From Bacillus sp. Marseille-P3661 (GTDB taxonomy: Bacteria; Bacillota; Bacilli; Bacillales; Bacillaceae_J), in contig NZ_LT965959.1 in NCBI RefSeq assembly GCF_900240995.1, positions 153,019 to 217,018 of the forward strand: a DNA stretch of 64,000 bases, read 5' to 3'. A program made the position numbers and the translations under genes. This document shows, piece by piece, positions 17,877-26,626 of the stretch. The notes beneath the pieces are model-generated. The model saw nothing but the letters and a program-made list of their open reading frames with translations. It did no database searches and had not been told where the DNA came from. How positions within the stretch are numbered: the stretch's first letter is position 1; each line of letters starts with the position of its first letter.

Positions 17877-20039
17877 ATGTTTGCTAAGGATATAAGTGTC
17901 TCTGTAAAGAAAAAAGATCATGATGAGAAATTATCGGGTCAACTTGCTTATATAAGCGACGAGAAATTAGATTCTATGCTTTATGGTGTATTGTATCGCT
18001 CGCCTATCGCATACGGTAAAGTACGATCCATCCGGTTACCTCCATTGCCTGCAGGTTATGAAAAGGTTGGAGCAGAGCACATCACTGGGGCTAATTTTGT
18101 GAAAATGTTAAATAAAGATCAGCCCATTTTTGCTAATGAGTGGGTCAATTATATTGGTGAACCCATGTTCATGCTCGTTGGTCCAAAGTTAGACGTTCTT
18201 TATCAATTATTAGATGAAGTAGAAGTGGATATTGAAGAACATGAGGCCATCTTTACATTAGAAGAAGCGATAAAACAAAAGGATAAAACGGGCGTTTTCG
18301 CCAGTCACGAATTTGGTGAAAGCCTGGAAGTGATCCAATCTATCGAAAAAAGTGCTCATCAAATAATTGAAGAAGAGTACGAAACGGGGTATCAAGAACA
18401 TGTCTATTTAGAACCCCAAGGCATGCTTGGGATATATAAAGATGAGGAAATCCTTGTAAAAGGATCCATGCAATGTCTTTATTATGTGAAAAATGCACTG
18501 ATTAGTGCGTTGGCATGTGAGGATGATGAAGTAAGGGTGATACAAAGTCCTACAGGTGGCGGATTTGGAGGGAAGGAAGATTTCCCATCCATGATGGCTT
18601 GTCATGTGGGCGTTGCTGCTAAGGTTGTCAAAAAACCGGTCTTCCTTCTGTTTGAGCGTGCGGAGGATATGGAAGTAACGACAAAGAGACATCCAGCCAA
18701 ATTTAAATATCGCACTGCTTTGGATGAAAAAGGAAATATTCTATGCATGTATATAGAGCTTTTTCTTGACGGCGGGGCCAATGCAGGTTTAAGTCCTGTT
18801 GTGTTGCAGCGGGCTTTACTAAACAGTGCAGGAGTATATAAAATTCCTCATTTTCATGCGAAAGGCTATGCACTGAAAACCAATACCGTTCCTAATGGAG
18901 CTTTTCGAGGGTTTGGCGCACCGCAAAGTTTTGCGGGTATTGAAAGTCATCTGGGACACATAAGCAGAATAGGAAAGAGAGATCCCATTGAATATAAACG
19001 GAACTATTTGGTAAAACATGGCGACCCAACCATTACCAACGGGAGATATAGAGATCCGATTTTATTAGATGACATGATACAGGATTTAATGCGAACCATG
19101 GACTATGAAAAGAAAAGAGAAAGCTTGAATGCCTTTAACCAACAAAATAAGCGCTACAAAAAAGGGATAGGTGCTTCCTTTTTCCTGCATGGCTGTGGAT
19201 TCACAGGCAGCGGGGAAAGAGATCATATTAAAGCTATAGTAAAATTAGCCAAAACAAAAAAGGATCAAGTTTTGATCAAAATCTCCAATGCAGATATTGG
19301 TCAAGGCGTGTTAACCACCATGAGCAAAATTGTAGCCAAAGAGCTTGAACTGCCTTATGAAAATATATCGTTTCCGTATCCAGATACGAAAGAAGTTCCT
19401 GATTCCGGTCCAACTGTAGCATCTAGGACGACGATGATCGTGGGAAAACTGCTGGAACGGGCAGCAAGAAATCTGAAAGCAGAGTGGCAATCAGGTGTTT
19501 CTCAAGAAGTAGAAGAACACTATGTTCATGAAGAAATGATTCCTTGGGATGAGGAAAAATTCTCTGGAGATGCTTATCCTGCATATTCGTGGGGAGTTAA
19601 TTTCGTTGAACTGGAAGTGGATACCTTAACGGGTAATGTCAAATTGGAAAGGATCTACGGAAGCTTTGATATCGGAAAAGCGATTGATGAACGAATTGTC
19701 AAAGGGCAGATCGATGGCGGCATCGCACAAGGAGTCGCTTACGGTTTTATGGAAAAAATGACGTCTAAATCAGGAAAAATCCTACAAAGAAGCATCTCAG
19801 ATTATGGACCCCCAACAGCGATGGATATGGTCCATATTGAAAGCAAACTCTATGAAAATCCTTATGCTGGAGGACCTTATGGCGCTAAAGGTGTCGGTGA
19901 ATTGCCATTAACGGGTGGAGCTCCTGCTGTGCAAGCAGCTATAGAGGATGCCTTGCAAATATCCTTTTATCAAATACCTGTAACGCCAGAAGTGATTATT
20001 GGAAGTTTGACAAAGAAGGTTGGTGAAGGGATTGATTAG
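17877..20039 (+). CDS. Molybdenum hydroxylase large (Mo-cofactor) subunit, xanthine dehydrogenase family
   Basis: This 720-aa protein is the molybdopterin-binding subunit. It has QSPTGGGFGGKEDFP (about 222-236), GAFRGFGAPQ (about 341-350), NADIGQGVLTTMSK (about 471-484) and PYGAKGVGELP near the C-terminus, where the Glu is the expected catalytic base. The N-terminal a/b hammerhead region is present but short. It hydroxylates an aromatic heterocycle with water as the oxygen source; xanthine or hypoxanthine is likely, but a related heterocycle is possible. The neighbours supply the FeS, FAD and maturation proteins. Confidence 0.9.
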   Translation: MFAKDISVSVKKKDHDEKLSGQLAYISDEKLDSMLYGVLYRSPIAYGKVRSIRLPPLPAGYEKVGAEHITGANFVKMLNKDQPIFANEWVNYIGEPMFMLVGPKLDVLYQLLDEVEVDIEEHEAIFTLEEAIKQKDKTGVFASHEFGESLEVIQSIEKSAHQIIEEEYETGYQEHVYLEPQGMLGIYKDEEILVKGSMQCLYYVKNALISALACEDDEVRVIQSPTGGGFGGKEDFPSMMACHVGVAAKVVKKPVFLLFERAEDMEVTTKRHPAKFKYRTALDEKGNILCMYIELFLDGGANAGLSPVVLQRALLNSAGVYKIPHFHAKGYALKTNTVPNGAFRGFGAPQSFAGIESHLGHISRIGKRDPIEYKRNYLVKHGDPTITNGRYRDPILLDDMIQDLMRTMDYEKKRESLNAFNQQNKRYKKGIGASFFLHGCGFTGSGERDHIKAIVKLAKTKKDQVLIKISNADIGQGVLTTMSKIVAKELELPYENISFPYPDTKEVPDSGPTVASRTTMIVGKLLERAARNLKAEWQSGVSQEVEEHYVHEEMIPWDEEKFSGDAYPAYSWGVNFVELEVDTLTGNVKLERIYGSFDIGKAIDERIVKGQIDGGIAQGVAYGFMEKMTSKSGKILQRSISDYGPPTAMDMVHIESKLYENPYAGGPYGAKGVGELPLTGGAPAVQAAIEDALQISFYQIPVTPEVIIGSLTKKVGEGID

Positions 20040-20499
20040 ATTTCATCTGAATGGAAGAGCAGTAGAAACCAAGGCTCCCCCCACGGTAAGATTAATCGAT
20101 GTAATAAGAGATGAATTTGATTTAATAGGCACTAAGGAAGGTTGTGGCGATGGAGAATGCGGGGCTTGCAGTGTCTTTGTCAATCATCTTGTACAAAATA
20201 GCTGTCTCATCCCGATCGCCGCTATCGAAGGAGCCAATATTAATACCATTGATGGATATTGTAAGAAGGAATCATTTCAAATTTTGAGTGATTGCTATGC
20301 TGAAGCAGGTGCTGTGCAGTGCGGCTTTTGTATACCGGGAATGGTTATGGCAAGTGCGGCCTTGTTATCCCAAAATCCCAATCCTACAGAAGAAGAAATT
20401 CGGGAAGGTATCTCGGGAAATTTGTGCCGCTGTACGGGATATAACATGATTGTAGATGCGATTAAATTAGCGGCGAAAAAGGGTGAAGGGCTATGGTAA
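20020..20499 (+). CDS. Molybdenum hydroxylase 2Fe-2S subunit
   Basis: The protein has up to 159 aa. The plant-ferredoxin-type cluster motif GCGDGECGACSVFVN and the second cluster motif QCGFCIPGM...GNLCRCTGY are both complete, so it carries two 2Fe-2S centres that pass electrons from Mo to FAD. It overlaps the end of the Mo subunit gene. The exact start is unclear: TTG 20020, GTG 20023 and TTG 20032 are all possible, and none has ideal SD spacing (aaagaagg at 20012-20019). Confidence 0.9.
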   Translation: MVKGLIRFHLNGRAVETKAPPTVRLIDVIRDEFDLIGTKEGCGDGECGACSVFVNHLVQNSCLIPIAAIEGANINTIDGYCKKESFQILSDCYAEAGAVQCGFCIPGMVMASAALLSQNPNPTEEEIREGISGNLCRCTGYNMIVDAIKLAAKKGEGLW

Positions 20500-21371
20500 T
20501 GCAAACTATCCTATCCTTTCGGTTTATGAGTTTGGAAGAAACGATTTCTCAGCTAAATAAAGAGCAATGCCAAGTTATGGCGGGTGGCACAGATCTCATG
20601 GTACAGCATAAAAGTTCAAGAGGTGCACCTGCAAAGATTGATAAACCAGTCATATTTATCGACCATTTAAAGGAGCTAAAACGGATTTATAAAATGAATC
20701 ATGACCTTTATATCGGTGCTTGTTGTACCTATACCGAATTGATGGAACACCCACTAATACCGGAAATACTAAAGAAAGCGATAAAAGAAATTGCCGCGCC
20801 AGCGATTCGAAATAGAGGAACATTAGGCGGGAATATTTGCAACGCATCTCCGGCAGGAGATACTTTGCCTTTGTTATATCTTTATAACGCGAAAATTCGA
20901 CTGCGATCCTCTAAAGGAGAAAGGGTTGCAGACATTGGTGACTTTATTCAAGGACCAAGAAAAGTGAATAGATTCACAAATGAAATCGTCACAGAAATCA
21001 TTTTGCCAAATGTGCGAGAGGAGCAAACTTCTTTTGTATTTGAGAAAGTGGCGAACAGAAGAGCTGATGCCATAGCGAAAATATCATTTGCAGGGTCGAT
21101 TCGTATGGAAGAAGGTAGAATTGTTGATGCTCGATTTGCCTTCGGTGCTGTGGGGCCAACCATCGTCCGTTCCCTAGATATTGAAAAGAAATTATCGGGA
21201 GTAGCTTTTCCGTTGGACGCTCAGGTCATTGATGGGGTTGTCGCCGATTTTAATAGTATCATAAAACCAATCGATGATCATCGCTCAACGGCAGTTTATC
21301 GGAAAGCAGTGGCACTCAATTTATTGCGTCATTTTCTTGAATCCAAGGGGGGATTGGAGGAAGGAACATGA
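20493..21371 (+). CDS. Molybdenum hydroxylase FAD-binding subunit
   Basis: The 292-aa protein has the FAD contacts MAGGTDLMV (about 30-38) and RNRGTLGGNICNASPAGD (about 107-124) of the FAD_binding_5 family, followed by the CO_deh_flav_C-type C-terminal domain. It transfers electrons from the 2Fe-2S subunit to NAD+ or another acceptor. It overlaps the preceding gene by 7 bases. Confidence 0.9.
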   Translation: MVMQTILSFRFMSLEETISQLNKEQCQVMAGGTDLMVQHKSSRGAPAKIDKPVIFIDHLKELKRIYKMNHDLYIGACCTYTELMEHPLIPEILKKAIKEIAAPAIRNRGTLGGNICNASPAGDTLPLLYLYNAKIRLRSSKGERVADIGDFIQGPRKVNRFTNEIVTEIILPNVREEQTSFVFEKVANRRADAIAKISFAGSIRMEEGRIVDARFAFGAVGPTIVRSLDIEKKLSGVAFPLDAQVIDGVVADFNSIIKPIDDHRSTAVYRKAVALNLLRHFLESKGGLEEGT

Positions 21372-21405
21372 CAGAGTTGAATGCTAAAGCGGTGAGTGAG
21401 ACAAG

Positions 21406-22221
21406 ATGATGAGTTCAAAAATGCTTCAACTATTAAATAATGGATTGAATGAACAAAAATCAAGCGCATTAGTGACGATTACCTCGCATCCCCAACAGGA
21501 TTTTTTAGGAAAAAAGTTTTTAGTTTGGGAGGATGGAACCACTTATCATGAATATATAGAGACAGAAAATGTTTCTGTAAGTTTAATAGATTTATGCCAA
21601 TCTTTCATTCAAAAAGAAAAGACGAAATGTATTCGCTTTCAATTGAACGGGATAGAAATAGAAGCTTTTGTAGAAGTATTTCAACCTGAACCTCACCTTA
21701 TTATTGCTGGGGCTGGGCATGTATGTGAGCCAGTCGTACAATTCGCCTCCCTGTTAAATTACCGAATTACCGTAATTGATGACCGCAAAGAGTTAGCGAG
21801 GAAAGAACGCTTTCCATTCGCCAATGAAGTGATTTGTTGCTCCTTTATGGATTATTTTAGAGATTGCCAGATTACAGCCAATACATGGATTTTGCTACTG
21901 ACTAGAGGCCATCAATTTGATGTCATTAGTCTACAGGAATTGTTAAAGCGAGAGGATTCACCTGCCTATATTGGCATGATAGGGAGCAGACGAAGAATAG
22001 CGGGAGTATTAGAACAACTAAGGGAAGACTTTAGCGAAAAGGCTTTGGATCACATTTTTACCCCGGTTGGCCTCGATATTGGTGCAGAGACACCTTCGGA
22101 AATTGCGATAAGTATTCTAGCTGAAATGTTAATGGTCAAAAACAAAAAAGCTGGGCAATCATTAAGTCAAGAAATTCGAGGTTTAGCAAAATTAGGTTTT
22201 CGAGGTGGTAAAAATGGATAA
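21406..22221 (+). CDS. XdhC-type maturation protein, Rossmann-domain part
   Basis: The 271-aa protein has a divergent N-terminal part and a clear XdhC C-terminal NAD-like fold: HLIIAGAGHVCEPVVQFA, ITVIDDRKELA, LLLTRGHQFD and YIGMIGSRRR. XdhC proteins bind the molybdenum cofactor and insert its sulfurated form into xanthine dehydrogenase-type enzymes. The canonical N-terminal XdhC_CoxI domain is instead encoded by the next gene, so the usual single protein appears split. Confidence 0.85.
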   Translation: MMSSKMLQLLNNGLNEQKSSALVTITSHPQQDFLGKKFLVWEDGTTYHEYIETENVSVSLIDLCQSFIQKEKTKCIRFQLNGIEIEAFVEVFQPEPHLIIAGAGHVCEPVVQFASLLNYRITVIDDRKELARKERFPFANEVICCSFMDYFRDCQITANTWILLLTRGHQFDVISLQELLKREDSPAYIGMIGSRRRIAGVLEQLREDFSEKALDHIFTPVGLDIGAETPSEIAISILAEMLMVKNKKAGQSLSQEIRGLAKLGFRGGKNG

Positions 22222-22540
22222 CGTGAACTTGATTGAAAAGGCGGTCTTATTACGATTAAGAGGTGATGCCGCAGCCCTTGCTTCAATTATTAAAAAAAAG
22301 GGGTCTGTTCCAAGGAATGTAGGATCAAAAATGATTATTATGAGGAACGGTGAAATTTTTGGGACAATTGGAGGAGGATGTGGAGAAGCCGAGGTAATTG
22401 AAAAGGCATTACAAGTCATTGATAAAGGAATCCCAGATAAACATACGGTAGACCTCACAAAAGGATTGTTTTATGAAGATGGTGGGATTTGTGGAGGGGT
22501 ATTTGAGGTATTTATTGAACCATTATCCCAAGAAGGCTGA
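22214..22540 (+). CDS. XdhC/CoxI N-terminal domain protein (split partner)
   Basis: ATG 22214 has SD gaggtgg 5 bases upstream and overlaps the previous stop by 8 bases. The 108-aa product is a stand-alone XdhC_CoxI domain: ASIIKKKGSVPRNVGSKMII, GTIGGGCGEAEVI and ICGGVFEVFIEPL. The GGGC.E and CGG motifs are the family's conserved Cys positions. It probably assembles with the upstream Rossmann-domain protein to mature the hydroxylase. Order and coupling suggest coordinated expression. Confidence 0.85.
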   Translation: MDNVNLIEKAVLLRLRGDAAALASIIKKKGSVPRNVGSKMIIMRNGEIFGTIGGGCGEAEVIEKALQVIDKGIPDKHTVDLTKGLFYEDGGICGGVFEVFIEPLSQEG

Positions 22541-22594
22541 TGAAAAGTACTAATTGGTTAATTTTATAAATTCTTCGAAATTAATGGATTAAAC

Positions 22595-22630
22595 ATAAAA
22601 AAGCATTGGGAATGTCCCAATGCTTTTTGT
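22595..22630. terminator. Bidirectional terminator between the hydroxylase operon and the convergent regulator
   Basis: The arms aaaaaagcattggga and tcccaatgctttttg form a perfect stem with A-run and T-run flanks on both strands. Confidence 0.9.
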
Positions 22631-22664
22631 CTTTATTCTGAAACCAGTATCTCCGTTGGCCTTT

Positions 22665-23972
22665 TTACTTTTTTATATATTCAACCCTGTAAATTTTACT
22701 TGGTCTCCCTCTTGTCGAAGATGTTTCAATGCCGACAATTTTGGCTAGGTTATGTTTCTCAAGGTCACTTAAAATTCTTCTGGCGTTTCGTTGCGTCATA
22801 TCCAACCATTTGGCGAGGTTTGTAGAATTAATGGAGCCTTGACCTAAATTATCCTGAATGGAAAGTATTTTATTAAATGTACTTATGTTTACGCCAGCAT
22901 TTTTTAGCTTTTCAATCAATTCTAAATCCTCAGAGCGATAACTGAACGAAAGGCTGTTTTGTTTTTGCAGTGGGCCTTCGATAACTCCATTCTCATTCGC
23001 GAGCATGGCAATATTTTTCCCATTATTCTTTGCGTGATTAAGTGCTAGGTAGGCATTTTGTTCAGCTCCAAAAACTGTTTTTCCGTAACCAATTCCGATA
23101 TTGGCTGTCAATGTAGTAATTAAGATTACTTTTTCTAAAAGAGTGAAAATTTCATTGTTATTTTGGCTTTCTAAAGCACCTCTTGTTGAAAAAATGATAA
23201 ATTTATCATTTCCTAATTGGATAAAAGAACCTGATATACTTTCTGTAAACTCTATAATAATATCTTGTAATTTAAGATTTAATCGATAGGCATCAAATGA
23301 TACACTGTTTTCTCCTATTAAATTGTTCATATCGTAAATTTGCAGTATCAAAACTGAGATTTGAGAGCTTTTAAAATGTAACATTTCGCTTTTTTGAGAA
23401 GCAATTGAAATAGTTTCTCTGATCACCATTCTGGTAGGTTTAATTCGATATACTGGAACATTCATGTTGTTCAACGTTTCATAAACGGAACGTATATAGG
23501 TAATACAACTTTCCACGATCCCTTTTTTATATAGTTGATAGTGGAAATCTACTAATTCATCTTTGGGTTTATATCCCTTGTACGGCAATAACTGCAGCTC
23601 TCCTGTATTAAGTCCTAATTCCGTAAATGTTTCTAATACCTCATTTTGAGGGATTGTATCAATACTTAACTTATTCAAACTCTTTTTATCTTTATATGAT
23701 ATATCTAGCAGTACCTTCGATAAACTCGATCCGTTTAATGGGGGATAAAAACCATTCTGGTTTATTAAATATTCCTCTGCGAATGCGTACGGTGCTTGTC
23801 CAGAAAATAACCACACATCCACCTCATCCTTTGCTTTATTCACTATTTCTCTGGATTCTTCAAATCTTTTATATACAAAAGGGATATTAATGATATCTGA
23901 GAATTCATCTGCCACATCTAAAATTAATTTAACAGAGTCCTCAGGTCCTACGATCCCTAATCTTGTCTTCAT
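22665..23972 (-). CDS. Transcriptional regulator with central GGDEF-like domain and C-terminal winged helix
   Basis: The 435-aa protein begins MKTRLGIVGPEDSV, an alpha/beta sensor-like segment. The middle (about 205-330) resembles a degenerate nucleotidyl-cyclase fold (FSTRGALES, then IGIGYGKTVFGAEQNAYLALNHAKNNG) without a GGDEF active site. The last about 75 residues form a winged helix (STNLAKWLDMTQRNARRILSDLEKHNLAKIVG, then TRGRPSKIYRV). I do not recognise a named regulator. It is divergent from the creatininase-TRAP operon and convergent with the hydroxylase operon, so it most likely controls the former. Confidence 0.75.
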   Translation of the reverse strand: MKTRLGIVGPEDSVKLILDVADEFSDIINIPFVYKRFEESREIVNKAKDEVDVWLFSGQAPYAFAEEYLINQNGFYPPLNGSSLSKVLLDISYKDKKSLNKLSIDTIPQNEVLETFTELGLNTGELQLLPYKGYKPKDELVDFHYQLYKKGIVESCITYIRSVYETLNNMNVPVYRIKPTRMVIRETISIASQKSEMLHFKSSQISVLILQIYDMNNLIGENSVSFDAYRLNLKLQDIIIEFTESISGSFIQLGNDKFIIFSTRGALESQNNNEIFTLLEKVILITTLTANIGIGYGKTVFGAEQNAYLALNHAKNNGKNIAMLANENGVIEGPLQKQNSLSFSYRSEDLELIEKLKNAGVNISTFNKILSIQDNLGQGSINSTNLAKWLDMTQRNARRILSDLEKHNLAKIVGIETSSTRGRPSKIYRVEYIKK

Positions 23973-24040
23973 CTAGAAAACCCCTTCTCCCTGTATTATG
24001 AGAATCAATCTATAACATTAAGAATATAACAAACTTTAAG

Positions 24041-24100
24041 ATAATTCATTAAATGGAATTGACAAAAAATTAAAAGTTTATTAAACTATTCATTAAGGGA
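24041..24100 (+). promoter_or_regulatory. Putative promoter and direct-repeat operator of the creatininase-TRAP operon
   Basis: TTGACA (24059-24064) lies 17 bases before TAAACT (24082-24087). Two similar words, ataattcattaaatgg (24041-24056) and actattcattaaggga (24085-24100), flank the core promoter 44 bases apart. They would suit binding by the divergent regulator. The site is read from sequence only. Confidence 0.5.
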
Positions 24101-24175
24101 ATATATAAGGAAAATATCCTTTAATAGAAATTTAACACTTATTGATACGATTTTCAATGAAGGAGGTGAAGAGAT

Positions 24176-24928
24176 TTGAATATCGATGAAATGACAAGAG
24201 AAGAAATTGCAGAGAAGATTTCAAACAGCTTAGTAATTATTCCGGTTGGTGCAATAGAGCAACATGGCCCCCATCTTCCAATAAATACGGATACCATTAT
24301 TATCGACGCAATTGCAACGAGAGTGTGCAATGCTATGGATTCTAATTACTCAGTTTTTAAAGCACCTGTTGTAAGTTATGGAAATTCTCATCATCATTTC
24401 CCTTTTCCAACCATGTCTTTAAAAAGTGAAACATTAATTTTGTTGCTTAAAGACCTTGTACAATCATTAGTTACATTTGGTTGTAAAAACATTCTGATAT
24501 TAAATTCTCATGGTGGAAATGACGAAGCGATAAGAATAGTTGCAAGAGACATGTCGCGAGAGTGTCAAGTTTCTATTGGGGCTGCATCATATTGGACAAT
24601 AGCTTGGGACAGACTAATTAGTGAATGTAATGCGTTGGATTTAGGTAGGGTACCAGGGCATGCTGGGGGATTTGAAACATCATTAATGTTAGCGCTTACT
24701 CCAGAAAATGTAAAATTGGAAAAACGTCCGCCACTTCGAGAAGATAAGATTCCAAATGTAGATAATGCAAGGAGAATCTATATTTCACGCCCGAATAATA
24801 GCGTTGGCGTTGGAGGCATTAGTGATGATGCTCGTCATGCAGCAAAAGATATTGGAGAAAAAGCTTTATCTGTAATTGTAGAGGAAGTAATAAAAACGGT
24901 TAAAGCGTTTATTGAGCAAAAGATTTAA
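24176..24928 (+). CDS. Creatininase-family amidohydrolase
   Basis: TTG 24176 follows the perfect SD aaggaggtga. The 250-aa protein has the family's metal ligands: PVGAIEQHGPHLPINTD (Glu, His and Asp), NSHGGND and HAGGFETS. Creatininase-family enzymes hydrolyse cyclic or linear amides such as creatinine, MFT precursor or formamidopyrimidines, using Zn/Mn. It heads a catabolic operon with a TRAP importer directly after it. The substrate is unknown; a cyclic amide or ureide is consistent with the later genes. Confidence 0.88.
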   Translation: MNIDEMTREEIAEKISNSLVIIPVGAIEQHGPHLPINTDTIIIDAIATRVCNAMDSNYSVFKAPVVSYGNSHHHFPFPTMSLKSETLILLLKDLVQSLVTFGCKNILILNSHGGNDEAIRIVARDMSRECQVSIGAASYWTIAWDRLISECNALDLGRVPGHAGGFETSLMLALTPENVKLEKRPPLREDKIPNVDNARRIYISRPNNSVGVGGISDDARHAAKDIGEKALSVIVEEVIKTVKAFIEQKI

Positions 24929-24975
24929 AACTTTATTTTAAAGAGTCACAAAAAAATCATAGGAGTTGTTAAAAA

Positions 24976-26022
24976 ATGAAAAAGAAATCCTTTGTACTTT
25001 CGATTGTATTAATGATGTGTATGAGTATCTTTTTAGCAGCATGTGGTGGTAAAGACAATGCTGCACCAGAAACTGGAGAAGGAGAAAATAATTCAGGCAG
25101 TGCTGAGCCAATTGTAATTAAATTTTCACACGTTGTTGATGATAGATCACCAAAAGGAAAAGCAGCTAATTACTTTAAGGAATTAGTTGAGGAACGTTTA
25201 GCAGGTAAAGTTGAAGTTGAAGTTTATCCAAATAGCCAACTTTACAGTGATGAAGCTGCTTTAGAAGCATTAGAAGCAGGGAATATCCAAATGATGGCTC
25301 CAAGTAACTCTATTATGATTGGAATGGATCGTAATTTTGAAATTTTCTTAATGCCATACCTATTTAACAGTGCAGAAGCTGTAATCGAATTCTCTACTAG
25401 TGAAACAGGTCAAAAACTTTATTCTGGTTTAGAAAAGTATAACATGAAAGTTTTATCTACTTGGACTGGTGGAGATATGATTCTATCCAACAATAAGAAT
25501 GAAATTAAAAAGCCATCAGATTTAGAGGGACTTAAATTCCGCGTAATGTCTGGTGGAGTATTAGCTGATCATTTTGGTGCATTAGGTGCAGGTGCTACGG
25601 TAATTCCTTTTAGTGAAACATATGTTGCATTACAGCAAGGCACAGTTGATGGACAAGAAAACCCATACAATAATATTGAAACGCAAAAGTTCCAAGAAGT
25701 TCAAGCTTTTATCACTGAAACAAAACATAGTATTGCTACCTATCCATTACTTGTAAGTGCTAGTTTCTGGGATGGTCTTCCTGAAGATATCCGTACAGAA
25801 CTTAATAAAATTGTAGAAGAAGTTACTGCACAAGAACTTGCATGGACAAACGAATTAAATGAAGAAAGTAAGCAAATTATTGTAGATTCTGGAAAAACAA
25901 AGATTACAACACTTACAGATGAAGAGCGTCAGGCATTTATTGATGCTGTAAAACCTGTGCATGAAAAGTACGAGGAGATTATTGGTAAGGAATACTTTGA
26001 TTACGCTCGTTCTTTAAAATAA
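24976..26022 (+). CDS. TRAP transporter substrate-binding lipoprotein (DctP family)
   Basis: The 348-aa protein has a lipoprotein signal (hydrophobic segment ending in LAAC, Cys at about 22) followed by a low-complexity linker. The DctP domain includes KGKAANYFKELVEERL, LEGLKFRVMSGGVLADHF and VALQQGTVDGQENPYNNI, where the conserved Arg in KFRV binds the substrate carboxylate. It delivers an organic acid to the QM permease encoded downstream. SD aggagttg precedes the ATG. Confidence 0.92.
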   Translation: MKKKSFVLSIVLMMCMSIFLAACGGKDNAAPETGEGENNSGSAEPIVIKFSHVVDDRSPKGKAANYFKELVEERLAGKVEVEVYPNSQLYSDEAALEALEAGNIQMMAPSNSIMIGMDRNFEIFLMPYLFNSAEAVIEFSTSETGQKLYSGLEKYNMKVLSTWTGGDMILSNNKNEIKKPSDLEGLKFRVMSGGVLADHFGALGAGATVIPFSETYVALQQGTVDGQENPYNNIETQKFQEVQAFITETKHSIATYPLLVSASFWDGLPEDIRTELNKIVEEVTAQELAWTNELNEESKQIIVDSGKTKITTLTDEERQAFIDAVKPVHEKYEEIIGKEYFDYARSLK

Positions 26023-26113
26023 GCTAAATAATTTTTAATTGGCCCCCCTTCGATTACATGGTTAATTGTTGGGGGCTAAATATACCCCTTCATTAATAAG
26101 GATGGTGAGACGG

Positions 26114-26611
26114 ATGAATAAAATAAAAAAAGGCTTAGAACTATTTGAGGATTGGACGGCTGGTGTTTTAGTTATTGCTGGTTTAGGTATTTTATTTTAT
26201 GGTGTTGTATTACGATATGTTTTTGAAGCGCCAACGACATGGCAGGACGAAGTGGCTAGGATCCTTTTAGTTTGGGGAATCTTAATCGGTGCCTCTGCAA
26301 CATTACGTGAAAATAACCATATTAGTATGGAACTTGTTTACCGTTTTTTTCCTAATTCCATGAAGAAAGTTGTCGATATTTTTGGGAATTTAGTAATTTT
26401 AGCATTTTTTATTTTCATTATGGTATCAGGGTTTGAAATCGTTATGCAAAAAGTCCACACTGGGCAGGAATCTTTAAATGGATTCCCATTATCAGTTATA
26501 TATTCAATATTACCGCTTATGGGATTTTTAATGTCAATACGAACAATCGAAAGATTATTTAAAGCCTTTAAAGGCGAAGTTGAAACTGGTGATATACACA
26601 CGAAGTTGTAA
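26114..26611 (+). CDS. TRAP transporter small permease (DctQ family)
   Basis: About 165 aa with four TM helices. It carries the DctQ hallmark FEAPTTWQDEVARILLVWGILIGASATLRENNHI near the second helix. ATG 26114 (SD-like ggtgag) is preferred over the upstream TTG 26066, though GTG 26105 is possible. It forms the QM complex with the next gene. Confidence 0.88.
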   Translation: MNKIKKGLELFEDWTAGVLVIAGLGILFYGVVLRYVFEAPTTWQDEVARILLVWGILIGASATLRENNHISMELVYRFFPNSMKKVVDIFGNLVILAFFIFIMVSGFEIVMQKVHTGQESLNGFPLSVIYSILPLMGFLMSIRTIERLFKAFKGEVETGDIHTKL

Positions 26612-26626
26612 AAAGGGGGGAATATA

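Noticed and set aside
17215-22540. Carbon monoxide dehydrogenase (Cox) operon
   Set aside because: The Mo subunit lacks the CoxL active-site loop as far as I can judge, and no CoxD/E/F genes are present; a xanthine dehydrogenase-type hydroxylase fits better.
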